From Pseudomonas sp. B6002 (lineage in GTDB: Bacteria; Pseudomonadota; Gammaproteobacteria; Pseudomonadales; Pseudomonadaceae): a stretch of 64,000 nucleotides of DNA. The position numbers were made by a program, and so were the translations under genes. The stretch spans positions 186,001-250,000 of the forward strand of contig NZ_JACAOY010000010.1 of the NCBI RefSeq assembly GCF_013385985.1, given 5' to 3'. Below, in pieces: positions 31,530 through 40,598 of the stretch. Position 1 is the first letter of the stretch. Every line of letters starts with the position of its first letter. The notes under the pieces are model-generated. The model did not search any database, had not been told where the DNA came from, and worked only from the letters and a program-made list of their open reading frames with translations.

Positions 31530-32071
31530 TGCAGACCGTCCTCCTGCACCTGATGATCCAATGCGCGCTGTGGTCGCTGATGGCAATTGGCGGCAACACC
31601 GTGGCCATCGGTGACATCCACCGCTACACCGTGGTGGACATGCACTGGATCACCGACGCGCAATTCGTCGCGTTCTTCGCCCTGTCCCAGGCGCTGCCGG
31701 GGCCCAACGGCATGTTCCTGGTGTTCATCGGCCAACAGGCGGCAGGCCTGCCGGGTGCGCTGGTGGCCTTGCTGGCCAAGCTCGTGCCTTGCTCGGTATT
31801 GGCCTACGTCGGCGCCGGCTGGCTGGAAAAACACACCCAGACGCCCTGGGTGCAACGGGTCAAGCGCAGCCTGCTGCCGATCTCCATCGGCCTGATCCTC
31901 GCCTCCACCTACATCCTGATGAACAGCCTGGAAAACAACACCACCAGCCTGGTCCTGACCCTGGCCAGCGCTGCCGTGGTCTATTACACGCGGCTCAACG
32001 CGATCTGGCTGATCATATTCGGTGTGGTGCTGGGCCTGGGCAGTGCATGGCTGGGAGTGAATTGGTTTTAG
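31529..32071 (+). CDS. Chromate transporter, C-terminal half subunit
   Basis: 180 residues, CHR domain: ALWSLMAIGGNTVAIGDI, then FFALSQALPGPNGMFLVFIG with the PGPN motif, then hydrophobic helices to the C-terminus. The start codon overlaps the TGA of the previous gene (ATGA), which implies translational coupling and equal dose of both halves. It ends 37 bp before mdcR. Confidence 0.9.
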   Translation: MQTVLLHLMIQCALWSLMAIGGNTVAIGDIHRYTVVDMHWITDAQFVAFFALSQALPGPNGMFLVFIGQQAAGLPGALVALLAKLVPCSVLAYVGAGWLEKHTQTPWVQRVKRSLLPISIGLILASTYILMNSLENNTTSLVLTLASAAVVYYTRLNAIWLIIFGVVLGLGSAWLGVNWF

Positions 32072-32108
32072 GGGCACAATCGACGGCATTCGAACAAGAG
32101 TGACCGCC

Positions 32109-33023
32109 ATGCTGATCGACGAAGAGTTCACCCTCAAGAAGCTGGAAATCTTCCTGGCGTTCATGCGCACCGGCAACCTGGCCCGTGCCGCCGCCGAGCT
32201 GCAAACCAGCAACGTCAGCGTGCACCGCGCGATCCACTCCCTGGAAAACGCCCTGCGATGCCCGCTGTTCAAGCACGAAGGGCGCAACCTCACGCCGTTG
32301 GAGAGCGCCTACGTGTTGGAGGAACGCGCACAGAAACTGGTGGCCGACGTGGTCGACAGCGTGCGCCTCACCCGCGAAGCGGCGGGTTATTCGGCGGAGC
32401 GCTTCAAGCTGGGTTCACTGTATTCGCTCACGGTGAAGACCGTGCCGCAACTGATCATGGGCCTGAAGATCCGCCGCAGCGAACTCAACATCGACCTGAT
32501 CCTGGGCTCCAACTTCGACCTGCTCTACAAGCTCAAGAACATGGAAGTGGACGCCATCCTCATCTCCCTGGATGAGCATGCCAACGACCCCGATTGCGAG
32601 CAGATCGCGCTGTTTTCCGATGATATCTTCCTGGCTACCCCGGCCGACTCACCCTTCGACCGCGAACAGCAGATCGACCTGGCGGATGTACGCGACGCCA
32701 CCTTCATCACCCTCACCCAAGGCTTCGCCACCCACCAGGATGGCAACCGCGTGTTCCAGCAGGCGGGGTTCGAGCCGAAGGTGGCGATGCAGGTCAATGA
32801 CATCTTCACCCTGCTGAGCATGGTCAGCTCGGGCGTGGGTTATGCGCTGCTGCCCGGGCGGATTGCAGCGGTGTATGAGAACCGGGTGAAGCTGATCCCG
32901 CTGCAACCCCGGTACCGGTTGCAGCAGCAGATTGGGGTGGTGTTCCTCAAAGCCAAGGAAAGGGACCCAAACCTGTTGGCGTTGTTGGCAGAGTGCCGCA
33001 TGTATGCCAATCGCCAATCTTGA
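32109..33023 (+). CDS. mdcR: LysR-family malonate utilisation regulator
   Basis: 304 residues with an N-terminal LysR helix-turn-helix (FTLKKLEIFLAFMRTGNLAR then NVSVHRAIHSLENALR) and a periplasmic-binding-type effector domain. It converges on the malonate decarboxylase cluster, and this sequence type is the one usually found beside mdc genes. ATG 32109 (MLIDEEF) is preferred over GTG 32100. It would activate mdc transcription when malonate or malonyl-CoA is present; a candidate target site is at 40381. Confidence 0.88.
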   Translation: MLIDEEFTLKKLEIFLAFMRTGNLARAAAELQTSNVSVHRAIHSLENALRCPLFKHEGRNLTPLESAYVLEERAQKLVADVVDSVRLTREAAGYSAERFKLGSLYSLTVKTVPQLIMGLKIRRSELNIDLILGSNFDLLYKLKNMEVDAILISLDEHANDPDCEQIALFSDDIFLATPADSPFDREQQIDLADVRDATFITLTQGFATHQDGNRVFQQAGFEPKVAMQVNDIFTLLSMVSSGVGYALLPGRIAAVYENRVKLIPLQPRYRLQQQIGVVFLKAKERDPNLLALLAECRMYANRQS

Positions 33024-33031
33024 CCATCCCT

Positions 33032-33150
33032 TGTAGGAGCCCGGCTTGCCGGCGATGGCGCCATCAAAATCGCTATCGCAGGCAAGCCAGCTCCCACATT
33101 TAACTGTGTTCACAAATCAAAATGTGGGAGCGGGCTTGCCCGCGAAGACG
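33032..33150. repeat. Triple REP cluster of three variants
   Basis: A TGTAGGAGCCCGGCTTGCCGG arm, then the complement of the TGTGGGAGCTGGCTTGCCTG arm, then a single TGTGGGAGCGGGCTTGCCCG arm. Three REP variants are mixed in one spot between the convergent mdcR and madM. Confidence 0.88.
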
Positions 33151-33177
33151 CCAGGCCAGACAACGCAGGGCCGGGGG

Positions 33178-33942
33178 TTAGCCGACGAGGCCGCGTACGA
33201 TGAAATACAACACCGAAGGCCCGAGCAAACACCCAAGCCCGGTATGGAACGTCGCTGTCAACGCGCCGTAGGGCACCAACCGCCGATCCGTCGCCGCCAG
33301 CCCCGCGGTCACACCGCTGACCGTGCCGGCCAACCCGCCAAATACCATCGCCGAGCGCGGGTTGTCCAAGCCCATCCAGCGCGCCGCCACCGGCGTGCCG
33401 ACCATCACCAAAATGGCCTTGATCAAGCCCGTGGCAATCGACAGCGCCATCACGTCCGAGGTCGCGCCAATGGCCGCCCCGGTCACCGGACCGACGATGT
33501 ACGTCACCGCGCCGGCACCGATCGTCGTCATGCTGATCGCATCACGATAACCAAATGCCCACGCCATGCTGGCGCCCACAATGAACGGCAACACCGTGCC
33601 CAACAGCAGCGCAATCACACCAATCAACCCGGCCTTGCGCGCCTCGGTGGCCTGCACTTCAAACGCGGTGGCAACGATGGCGAAGTCACGCAGCATTGCA
33701 CCGCCCATCAGGCCGATGCCGGAGAACAGCGCCATGTCGGCCAGGCCCTTTTGCCCACCGGTCACCGTGCCACCGACCCACGCCAGAACCAGGCCGATGA
33801 CGATGGCAATCGCCGAACCATGAATGCGCCCAAACGTGAGGCGCTTGGACAGCACCACGGAAATCCACATCACCACGCCGACGAAGGCAAAGGCGGTGAT
33901 CAGGCCGTTATGCTCCAACCCTTTTTCGATGAGATCCCACAT
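33178..33942 (-). CDS. madM: Malonate transporter subunit MadM
   Basis: 254 residues, strongly hydrophobic with about eight helices (for example ALSIATGLIKAILVMVGTPV and GLAGTVSGVTAGLAATD). It pairs with MadL to import malonate with Na+ or H+. It starts 1 bp after the madL stop and ends the mdc transcription unit. Confidence 0.93.
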   Translation of the reverse strand: MWDLIEKGLEHNGLITAFAFVGVVMWISVVLSKRLTFGRIHGSAIAIVIGLVLAWVGGTVTGGQKGLADMALFSGIGLMGGAMLRDFAIVATAFEVQATEARKAGLIGVIALLLGTVLPFIVGASMAWAFGYRDAISMTTIGAGAVTYIVGPVTGAAIGATSDVMALSIATGLIKAILVMVGTPVAARWMGLDNPRSAMVFGGLAGTVSGVTAGLAATDRRLVPYGALTATFHTGLGCLLGPSVLYFIVRGLVG

Positions 33943-33943
33943 A

Positions 33944-34348
33944 TCAGCGACCTCCCGCAGCAGCGATCAGCGGCTCTTCGGCGGGCAAGGATTCGCCCTT
34001 GTGGGTGCGGCTGATGAGCGCGATGGTGCAACCGCAGACCACCACGGAACCGATCGCCGCCAGGACCGCGACAGGACCGCCATGCAAGGCCGTGACCACG
34101 TTCTGTTGCGCCGCCATCGCCACCACGACCGGGATGTACATCGCGCCCCAGAAGCCCACGCCCATCTCGCAGTCCTTGGTCATGCCGCCGCGTTTTTGCA
34201 TCCACAGGCGGGCGCAGATCAGCAGGATCATTGCGATGCCCACCCCGCCCACGTTGGATTTGACGCCCAGCAACACGCCGAGCATGTCGCCCATGATCAC
34301 GCCCGCGAGCGTGCAGATCGCCAGCAATGCCACACCGTAGATAATCAT
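33944..34348 (-). CDS. madL: Malonate transporter subunit MadL
   Basis: 134 residues with four predicted helices (MIIYGVALLAICTLAGVIMG at the start). ATG 34348 is chosen because GAGGA lies 8 nt upstream; the frame could be read from an upstream TTG, but that would bury the ribosome site. It is the small partner of MadM. 67 bp separate it from mdcH. Confidence 0.93.
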   Translation of the reverse strand: MIIYGVALLAICTLAGVIMGDMLGVLLGVKSNVGGVGIAMILLICARLWMQKRGGMTKDCEMGVGFWGAMYIPVVVAMAAQQNVVTALHGGPVAVLAAIGSVVVCGCTIALISRTHKGESLPAEEPLIAAAGGR

Positions 34349-34415
34349 CGTTGTTGTCCTCAAAGTGCTCGATCGAAATTGTTGTTGTTGTGCTTCGAAA
34401 GCCTTGGGTGGTGCT

Positions 34416-35315
34416 TTATCGGTGGCGGCGCTCCTCCTCTTGCAGCAGGGCCTGCAAGGTGTCCAGGCGTGCGCCCTCGCAGGCGATCACCGTGCCTTGC
34501 TCGAACACGCGGCGTGACAAGCCGGTGAGCACGGCGCCCGGGGGCAGTTCGATCTGCAGGCGCACGCCACGTTCGTAGGCGCTTTGCACGGTGCCACACC
34601 AGTCGACGACGCGGCACATGTTGAACGCCAGGTCGTCGCGCAGTTGTTCGGGGTTGTACACAGGCCGCGCACGGGTGCTGCTCAGGTAGGTGATGCGCGG
34701 CGGCTTGAGCGCAACAAACGCCTGGACCAACACCTGGGCCGGTTGCTCCAGCAATGCACAGTGCGACGGCACACTCACGTTCAGGCGCTTGGCCACGCCG
34801 TTGCCTTTGATGCGTTGGGCCACACGCTTCATGGCGGCGTCGCTGCCGGCGATCACGGTCTGGTTGTCAGCGTTGATGTTGGCCAGGTACACCGGGGTGT
34901 CAGGGCTATTCACTTCAGCCAGCAGCGTTTCGACGGTGGATAACGACGGGCCGATGATGGCCGTCATCCCGTAGCCGTGTGGATAAGCGTTTTGCATCAG
35001 CTCGCCGCGTAGGCTGACCAGCTTCACCGCGTCGGCAAAGTCCAGGGCACCGGCGATCACGGCGGCCGGGTATGCGCCGATGGAGAGGCCCGCGACGTAA
35101 TCCGGGGTGTGTTGCAACAGCCGGGCGTGGGCCACGCCGGCGATCAGCAGGCACAGCTGGACGGCGCGGGTATTGGCCAAGGCTTGCGCTGAATCCAGGG
35201 TGCGAACGTCCTCACCCAACGCCTGGCTGGCTTCATCCAGCACATCGGCGGGCAGCGCCTGGAGCATGCCCGGCCGCTGGGCGCCTTGCCCGGGGAACAC
35301 CAGAAGACTGCTCAT
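34416..35315 (-). CDS. mdcH: Malonate decarboxylase epsilon subunit (malonyl-CoA:ACP transacylase type)
   Basis: 299 residues, FabD-like. LLVFPGQGAQRPGM, the nucleophile elbow GLSIGAYPAAV and the catalytic His in SVPSHCALL are visible. It charges the MdcC carrier with malonate from malonyl-CoA during activation of the complex. The ATG overlaps the mdcG stop as ATGA. Confidence 0.94.
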   Translation of the reverse strand: MSSLLVFPGQGAQRPGMLQALPADVLDEASQALGEDVRTLDSAQALANTRAVQLCLLIAGVAHARLLQHTPDYVAGLSIGAYPAAVIAGALDFADAVKLVSLRGELMQNAYPHGYGMTAIIGPSLSTVETLLAEVNSPDTPVYLANINADNQTVIAGSDAAMKRVAQRIKGNGVAKRLNVSVPSHCALLEQPAQVLVQAFVALKPPRITYLSSTRARPVYNPEQLRDDLAFNMCRVVDWCGTVQSAYERGVRLQIELPPGAVLTGLSRRVFEQGTVIACEGARLDTLQALLQEEERRHR

Positions 35316-35899
35316 GCCACGGCCTGCCAAGGGTCGAGCACCAGATGGGCGCCACTGGCGGTTTTCAACAGCACCCGCCGTGAGGAGCCGGCCCATTCGC
35401 GCAAGGCCACTGCGCCGAAGGGCGTTTGCAATTGCAGGTCCACGGCGCACACCGCCTGGTCCAAGGTTGCCAGCAGGTCGCGCGCCTCGCTGCGGTCCAG
35501 CGGCTGGGGCGTGCGCAGCATCAGATCCAGGTCGCTCTGGGCATGCAGCGCTTCAATGCCCGTAGCCAATTCAAATCCGGCGCTGCCGGTGACACCCCAA
35601 TTTAAGGTCGCCAGCACCGGCCGCAATTGATCCAGAGCCTGCAATGCGGGCAAGTCCCGTCGAGAGACAACGTCACGCAATGCTTCCGGTGCTACCCGCC
35701 GTTGCACGGCAGCCAGCGGCATCAGCGCCGCAAACCGTTGCTCACGCGAACGGCCGCGCACGCCCACCGGGACATAACCTGCGGCAACCGTGGCGCGGCG
35801 CACCACCACCGTGCCCACCGCCTGCGCCGCCCACGCCGGGGCGTCAACGGGCAGGTGCGCCGGGGTCATGCCCCAGAGCAAGTCGTGAGCGTTCACCAT
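35312..35899 (-). CDS. mdcG: Phosphoribosyl-dephospho-CoA transferase (holo-carrier synthase)
   Basis: 195 residues. It attaches the triphosphoribosyl-dephospho-CoA group made by MdcB to a serine of MdcC. HAQSDLDLMLRTPQPL carries the Asp pair of the nucleotidyltransferase-type active site. The start at 35899 (MVNAHDLLWGM) overlaps the end of mdcE by 7 bp. Confidence 0.92.
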   Translation of the reverse strand: MVNAHDLLWGMTPAHLPVDAPAWAAQAVGTVVVRRATVAAGYVPVGVRGRSREQRFAALMPLAAVQRRVAPEALRDVVSRRDLPALQALDQLRPVLATLNWGVTGSAGFELATGIEALHAQSDLDLMLRTPQPLDRSEARDLLATLDQAVCAVDLQLQTPFGAVALREWAGSSRRVLLKTASGAHLVLDPWQAVA

Positions 35900-36663
35900 T
35901 GCTCCCGCAGCAAGTGGCGCACGTGGCCGGAGGCGGCGCGATGGGGAGCACCCAGGCGGCTGCTCAAATCGGTGCTGTCGATGTCCTTGATTGCACTCAC
36001 CAGGCAATCGCCCACCCGCGCCACATCCTGTGGCGTCGGCTGTTCAATCTGCTCAACCGACAAGGTCTCCCACAGCAAACCCAGGCTGGCATAGCTGTCG
36101 ATGTCATACGCCATGGGCGGCACGCTGGCGGCCAACGCTTCCAGCTCTTCGATACTGCGCAAAGTCACCCGCGCCGCCGAGGCCTTGCCCATGGCGTGCA
36201 CCATCACGCCCGGGTCGCGCAGGGCGATCAGGCGGTTGGCCTGGTAGCCGTGGGCGAGGAACGCGCCCGACATCGCCTTGCCCACCAGCAGCGCAATCAC
36301 CGGGTGCCCGGCCAGCCGAGCGCGGGCATAGCTGTCAGCGGCGGCGGCCAGGGCCTGGTGGATACCGAGGGCTTCTTCGCGACGGCCGTAGGCTTGGCTC
36401 GGCACGTCGACGATGGCGATCAGCGGGCGCTTGTCGCCACGGGCGATGGCTTCATCCACCGCCTTGGCCAGGCCCCAGCCTTCGAGCAAACCGACCTCGC
36501 CATTGCGTGCGCGGGGAAAGCGGTTGTGCGGGTCGGTGACCACGGCGATAAAGCGCACAGGTTGCCCGCCCAACAGGCCGTCAGCCACTTTCAGCGAAGC
36601 CGGCAAACCCTCGACAGGCGTTGCCCCCGCGCTCAATGCGTTGAACCACTGCAAACCTCTCAT
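35893..36663 (-). CDS. mdcE: Malonate decarboxylase gamma subunit
   Basis: 256 residues, carboxyltransferase/crotonase-like fold (VGKAMSGAFLAHGYQANRLI). With MdcD it forms the decarboxylase that turns malonyl-ACP into acetyl-ACP and CO2. The start overlaps the mdcD stop as ATGA, so the two subunits are translationally coupled. Confidence 0.95.
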   Translation of the reverse strand: MRGLQWFNALSAGATPVEGLPASLKVADGLLGGQPVRFIAVVTDPHNRFPRARNGEVGLLEGWGLAKAVDEAIARGDKRPLIAIVDVPSQAYGRREEALGIHQALAAAADSYARARLAGHPVIALLVGKAMSGAFLAHGYQANRLIALRDPGVMVHAMGKASAARVTLRSIEELEALAASVPPMAYDIDSYASLGLLWETLSVEQIEQPTPQDVARVGDCLVSAIKDIDSTDLSSRLGAPHRAASGHVRHLLREQW

Positions 36664-37502
36664 GAGCGATCTCCTTGATACAGCGCACGCACCGTCGCCG
36701 CGTCGATTTGTGGCGTGGCGTCCAGTTCGGCCAGGCGCGCCAGGTAGTGCTCGGCCTGGCGACTGCGTGGTTGAGCGGGCAGGCCCTGCTCCAGCAAGGC
36801 GTTGACGGTCTGCTGAATCTCGGCCACATCGTCGGCCACGTAACAGTCAGCCAACCCGCTGTTGAAGCGTTGCTCGCCACCGGTAAGGCTCCAGATGAAT
36901 GGCCGGTCGCGGGAGTCGTATTCGTCCAGGCCGGCTTCCTGCTCAATCACCTGCGGGCCGTTCAGGCCCACCCGTGCTTCGCGGGTGACCACCAGGTAAC
37001 TGCACAGCCCGGCCGCAATGGACATGCCGCCAAAGCAACCGACGCTGCCCGCCACCACACCGATCACCGGCTGGTACTGGCGCAGATCGACAATCGCCGC
37101 GTGGATGTCGGCAATCGCCGCCAGCCCCAGGTTGGCTTCCTGCAGGCGCACGCCACCGGTTTCCAGCAACAGCACGGCACGCGTGGGAATGCCCTTGCGG
37201 TTGTCTTCGGCCGCCAGCTCAAGCACACCGGCGATTTTTGCCCCGCCGACTTCGCCGAGGCTGCCGCCCTGGAAGTTACCTTCGATGGCCGCGATCACCA
37301 CCGGTTTACCGGCGACGCTGCCCTTGGCGATCACCACGCCGTCATCGGCTTGCGGCACCACACCCTGGCGGCTGAGCCATGGCGACATGACGCGCTGGAA
37401 CGGGTCGATCAGTTCGCGGTAGGTGCCGGCGTCCAGCAAGGCTTTTGCCCGCTGGCGGGCACCGAGTTCGACGAAGCTGTGTTTAGCGAGCCAGTCAGTC
37501 AT
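36660..37502 (-). CDS. mdcD: Malonate decarboxylase beta subunit
   Basis: 280 residues, carboxyltransferase-like: VAGSVGCFGGMSIAAGLCSY is the oxyanion-type glycine segment and RVGLNGPQVIEQEAGLDEYD follows. ATG 37502 is preceded by GAGGAGG. It overlaps mdcC by 8 bp and mdcE by 4 bp. Confidence 0.95.
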   Translation of the reverse strand: MTDWLAKHSFVELGARQRAKALLDAGTYRELIDPFQRVMSPWLSRQGVVPQADDGVVIAKGSVAGKPVVIAAIEGNFQGGSLGEVGGAKIAGVLELAAEDNRKGIPTRAVLLLETGGVRLQEANLGLAAIADIHAAIVDLRQYQPVIGVVAGSVGCFGGMSIAAGLCSYLVVTREARVGLNGPQVIEQEAGLDEYDSRDRPFIWSLTGGEQRFNSGLADCYVADDVAEIQQTVNALLEQGLPAQPRSRQAEHYLARLAELDATPQIDAATVRALYQGDRS

Positions 37503-37794
37503 GGCCGACCTCCTCAAGCCCTTGCTCCAGGCGCAGGCGCACCACGCCGGGTGTCGCGCCGAAGTCGTGGATATCGATCTTCAAGGCCGGTGGCGTCTGC
37601 TCCAGGAAGATGCGCTCGAACAGGTGCTGCCAGCGCTGCTCGGCGCCGTTGACCGAGGTCTGCACCTGGATGGTCAGGGTGCCCGACGTGCCCGGTTCCA
37701 GCAGCACTTCCAGGTCGCCGGAGCCGACACACCCCACCAGCGCACGGCCTTTGGGCGGCTGCCCGGCGGGGAATTCAAAGGATAAGGTTTCCAT
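37495..37794 (-). CDS. mdcC: Malonate decarboxylase delta subunit (acyl carrier protein)
   Basis: 99 residues, the usual MdcC length. VGCVGSGDLEVLLEPG near residue 20-35 includes the Ser expected to carry the 2'-(5''-triphosphoribosyl)-3'-dephospho-CoA prosthetic group. Start ATG 37794 overlaps the mdcB stop. Confidence 0.94.
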   Translation of the reverse strand: METLSFEFPAGQPPKGRALVGCVGSGDLEVLLEPGTSGTLTIQVQTSVNGAEQRWQHLFERIFLEQTPPALKIDIHDFGATPGVVRLRLEQGLEEVGHD

Positions 37795-38627
37795 CACAAC
37801 GCTCCGTCGAGGCGGTCGATAAACAGGCAGGCGGCCAACAGGTCGGCGGCGCCGCCCGGGGAGGCATTCAGGGCCAGCAGGTGTTGGTCCAGCGCGTGCA
37901 GGTGGCGGCGGCCGGCCAGGGTCGCGCTACCGCCCGCGTCCAGCACGGCTTGGGCGCCGTGTTGCATGGCGCTGATGCCTTCAGGGCCTGCGCGGTAGAG
38001 CACGCAGGTGTCGGCCAGTTCGGTCATGATCGCGAGCAAGGCATCGAGCCGGGCGTTCTGCTCGCCGGCCTCTTGCAGACGGCTTTTGCGCAGTTGCGGC
38101 AAGCCGCGCTGCATCACCGAGGGGAAGCCCAGTTGCGCTTCTTCACGGGCGCCGCGTGCGCCGTAGCGTTGCGCGACCTGGGCACCGTGGCTCATCGGCT
38201 GTGGGGCATAGCGGTCGTTGAGCAGGGCCAGCCGGGCGGCGGTCAGCGTGACGGCACGGGGCGCCAGCGCTGCCGCAGCGGTGAGCAAACCGAGTGCCCA
38301 GATCGCGCCGCGATGGGTATTCACGCCGTCGGTGGTGGCGAGCATGGCTTGCTCGCCTTCGCGGCCGATCCGCCCCAAGGCTTCACGCAGGGGCAAGCCG
38401 ACTTCGCCGAACTCGATGGCCGCTTCGGCCATTTCCTTGAACATCGGCCACAGCGACAACGCGGAGGCGTGCATCAGGCCCAGGTGCAAATCGCTGTGGG
38501 CGCCGTTGCCGCGACGGTCGACCAGGGCCGGCTTGGGCGACAGGTCCGCCTCATCAATCAAGGCGTCGACCGCCATGTCCGCCAGGCGATCAGCAAGGGT
38601 CAATTCATGCAGTTTGAGGGCGCGCAT
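37794..38627 (-). CDS. mdcB: Triphosphoribosyl-dephospho-CoA synthase
   Basis: 277 residues, CitG/MdcB family. [19 protein letters not shown] is the characteristic motif, followed by [14 protein letters not shown]. It makes the prosthetic-group precursor from ATP and dephospho-CoA. It begins directly after the mdcA stop (TAAATG). Confidence 0.94.
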   Translation of the reverse strand: MRALKLHELTLADRLADMAVDALIDEADLSPKPALVDRRGNGAHSDLHLGLMHASALSLWPMFKEMAEAAIEFGEVGLPLREALGRIGREGEQAMLATTDGVNTHRGAIWALGLLTAAAALAPRAVTLTAARLALLNDRYAPQPMSHGAQVAQRYGARGAREEAQLGFPSVMQRGLPQLRKSRLQEAGEQNARLDALLAIMTELADTCVLYRAGPEGISAMQHGAQAVLDAGGSATLAGRRHLHALDQHLLALNASPGGAADLLAACLFIDRLDGAL

Positions 38628-40298
38628 TTACCAGCTCCTGAACTTGGCGGGCGGGTTGTACAGGCCGCCGGACCAATCCACCAGGTCGGCCACGCTCTTG
38701 GCGGCCAGCAGCTCGCGGGTGGCGTCGGTGCGGCGGATGCCCAAGTCTTCGGGCAAGGCGATCAGGCCTTCGCGGCGCATGCGTGCGGTGTCCTTGGGGT
38801 TGTGGCGCAGGCCGATGGCGGTGACACCGGCGACGGCGGCGATCATCGCCTGACGCTCCTCCAGGGAGCGCGCCTTGTACAGGTAGGCGATGCCTTCTTC
38901 GGTGAGCAGGTGGGTGACGTCGTCGCCGTAGATCATGATCGGCGCCAGGGGCATGCCGCTTTTGCGCGCGACTTCCACCGCGTCGAGGGTGTCGACGAAG
39001 GTGGGTTTGCCGCCTTCCTGGAAGGTCTCGACCATTTGCACGACGAGCTTTTTGCCGCGCTCCAACAGCGCTTCGGGCGCGTCGTCGTGGCGCATGTCCA
39101 GCCACGCCGGGGTGCCATGACGACGACCACGTGGGTCGTGGCCCATGTTCGGCGCACCGCCGAAACCGGCGAGCCGGCCACGGGTCACGGTGGAGGAATG
39201 GCCGTCGCCGTCGACTTGCAGGGTGGCGCCGATAAACAGGTCCACCGCGTATTGACCGGCCAGTTGGCAGAACATCCGGTTGGAACGCATCGAACCATCG
39301 CGGCCGGTGAAGAACACATCCGGCCGTGCGGCGATGTAGTTCTCCATGCCCAATTCGGTGCCGAAACAATGCACGCTTTCCACCCAGCCGCTTTCGATGG
39401 CGGGAATCAGCGTGGGGTGTGGGTTGAGGGTCCAGTTGCGGCAGATCTTGCCCTTGAGGCCCAGGGATTCGCCGTAGGTGGGCAGGATCAACTCAATGGC
39501 CGCGGTGTTGAACCCGATGCCATGGTTGAGGGACTGCACATTGTGTTTTTCGTAGATGCCACGGATCGCCATCATCGCCATCAGCACGTGCACCGGTTTG
39601 ATGTGGCGCGGGTCGCGGGTGAACAGCGGCTCGATGTAGAACGGCTTGTCGGCCACCACTACGAAGTCCACCCAACTGGCCGGGATGTCGACGCGGGGCA
39701 AATCGGTGACGTCGTCCACCAACTGGTTGACCTGCACGATCACGATGCCATCACTGAAGGCCGCGGGCTCGATCAACGCGGGGGTGTCTTCGGTGCTGGC
39801 GCCGGTGTAGATGTTGCCGGCGCGGTCGGCCATGAAACCGGCAGACAGGACGACGTTGGGGATCAGGTCCACCACCAGCCGTGCGTAGAGTTCGATGTAG
39901 GTGTGGATCGCGCCGATTTCCAGCAGGCCGTCTTCGAGCAACTGGCTGATGCGCAGGGACTGGGTGCCGGCGAAGGAGAAATCGAGCTTGCGGGCGATGC
40001 CCTTTTCAAACAGGTCCAGGTGCTCGGAACGGCCGACACTGGGCATGATCATGTGCAAATCGTGGAGCTTGGCGGGGTCGGCCCTGGCCAGGGAACGGGA
40101 GAGGAAGTCGGCTTGTTTCTGGTTATTGCCTTCCAGCACCACGCGGTCGCCGGGGAGGATCAGGGCTTCCAGCGCCTCGACGATCCTGTCGCTGGGCAAC
40201 ACAGCCCCGTCTGCATACTGTTTGACCAGCCCGAGCCGCCGCTGCTTCTCGTCGCGCCGCCGCGTCCAGCGCGAGTCGGGGGTGATGGTTGTTGTCAT
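38628..40298 (-). CDS. mdcA: Malonate decarboxylase alpha subunit (acetyl-ACP:malonate ACP transferase)
   Basis: 556 residues, CoA-transferase-like. It swaps acetate for malonate on the MdcC carrier in each catalytic turn. Recognisable parts are ILPGDRVVLEGNNQKQADFL near residue 50 and GMENYIAARPDVFFTGRDGS in the C-terminal half. It is the first gene of the tightly packed mdcABCDEGH-madLM run, in which most junctions overlap. A LysR-type inverted repeat lies 83 bp upstream. Confidence 0.96.
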   Translation of the reverse strand: MTTTITPDSRWTRRRDEKQRRLGLVKQYADGAVLPSDRIVEALEALILPGDRVVLEGNNQKQADFLSRSLARADPAKLHDLHMIMPSVGRSEHLDLFEKGIARKLDFSFAGTQSLRISQLLEDGLLEIGAIHTYIELYARLVVDLIPNVVLSAGFMADRAGNIYTGASTEDTPALIEPAAFSDGIVIVQVNQLVDDVTDLPRVDIPASWVDFVVVADKPFYIEPLFTRDPRHIKPVHVLMAMMAIRGIYEKHNVQSLNHGIGFNTAAIELILPTYGESLGLKGKICRNWTLNPHPTLIPAIESGWVESVHCFGTELGMENYIAARPDVFFTGRDGSMRSNRMFCQLAGQYAVDLFIGATLQVDGDGHSSTVTRGRLAGFGGAPNMGHDPRGRRHGTPAWLDMRHDDAPEALLERGKKLVVQMVETFQEGGKPTFVDTLDAVEVARKSGMPLAPIMIYGDDVTHLLTEEGIAYLYKARSLEERQAMIAAVAGVTAIGLRHNPKDTARMRREGLIALPEDLGIRRTDATRELLAAKSVADLVDWSGGLYNPPAKFRSW

Positions 40299-40380
40299 GG
40301 TCGCTCCACGGGGTTTGCTGTCGTGGGCTGTACCTTAGGAGTGAATCGGGGGAGGTATCAATCAAGCCCGGCGGTGGATC

Positions 40381-40397
40381 GTTACGGATGGAGTAAC
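40381..40397. promoter_or_regulatory. Candidate MdcR binding site upstream of mdcA
   Basis: GTTAC-N7-GTAAC is a perfect inverted repeat containing a T-N11-A core, the LysR consensus, 83 bp before the mdcA start codon. The 300-bp gap 40299-40598 otherwise holds the REP pair at 40442 and a weak hairpin (40557-40596). Confidence 0.5.
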
Positions 40398-40441
40398 AAA
40401 ACCTCAACAGACACGGACTTCGCCCGAATGAATATTAAAAC

Positions 40442-40531
40442 TGTGGGAGCTGGCTTGCCTGCGATCGCGGTGGGTCAGCTGTAGATAGGTCAACTGACAG
40501 TCCGCCATCGCAGGCAAGCCAGCTCCCACAT
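40442..40531. repeat. REP pair (TGTGGGAGCTGGCTTGCCTG type)
   Basis: Complete inverted pair between the mdc promoter and the broken DUF6124-like gene. Confidence 0.92.
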
Positions 40532-40598
40532 TTGTTCAGTGGCGCTTGTTAAATAGCGGTCCCCAAAAGGAAACGATCAGTCCCTGCTTGGGACCGTT

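Noticed and set aside
33046-34014. 322-codon + strand frame opposite madM and madL
   Set aside because: Starts within a REP cluster and is antisense to the malonate transporter genes; Arg/His/Gln-rich translation.
37881-40484. 867-codon frame opposite mdcA and mdcB
   Set aside because: Antisense shadow; it spans two genes with clear minus-strand function.
40557-40597. CGGTCCC/GGGACCG hairpin as a terminator
   Set aside because: The loop is long (26 nt) and only TTTT follows on the + strand, where no gene ends nearby; kept only as a weak hairpin.
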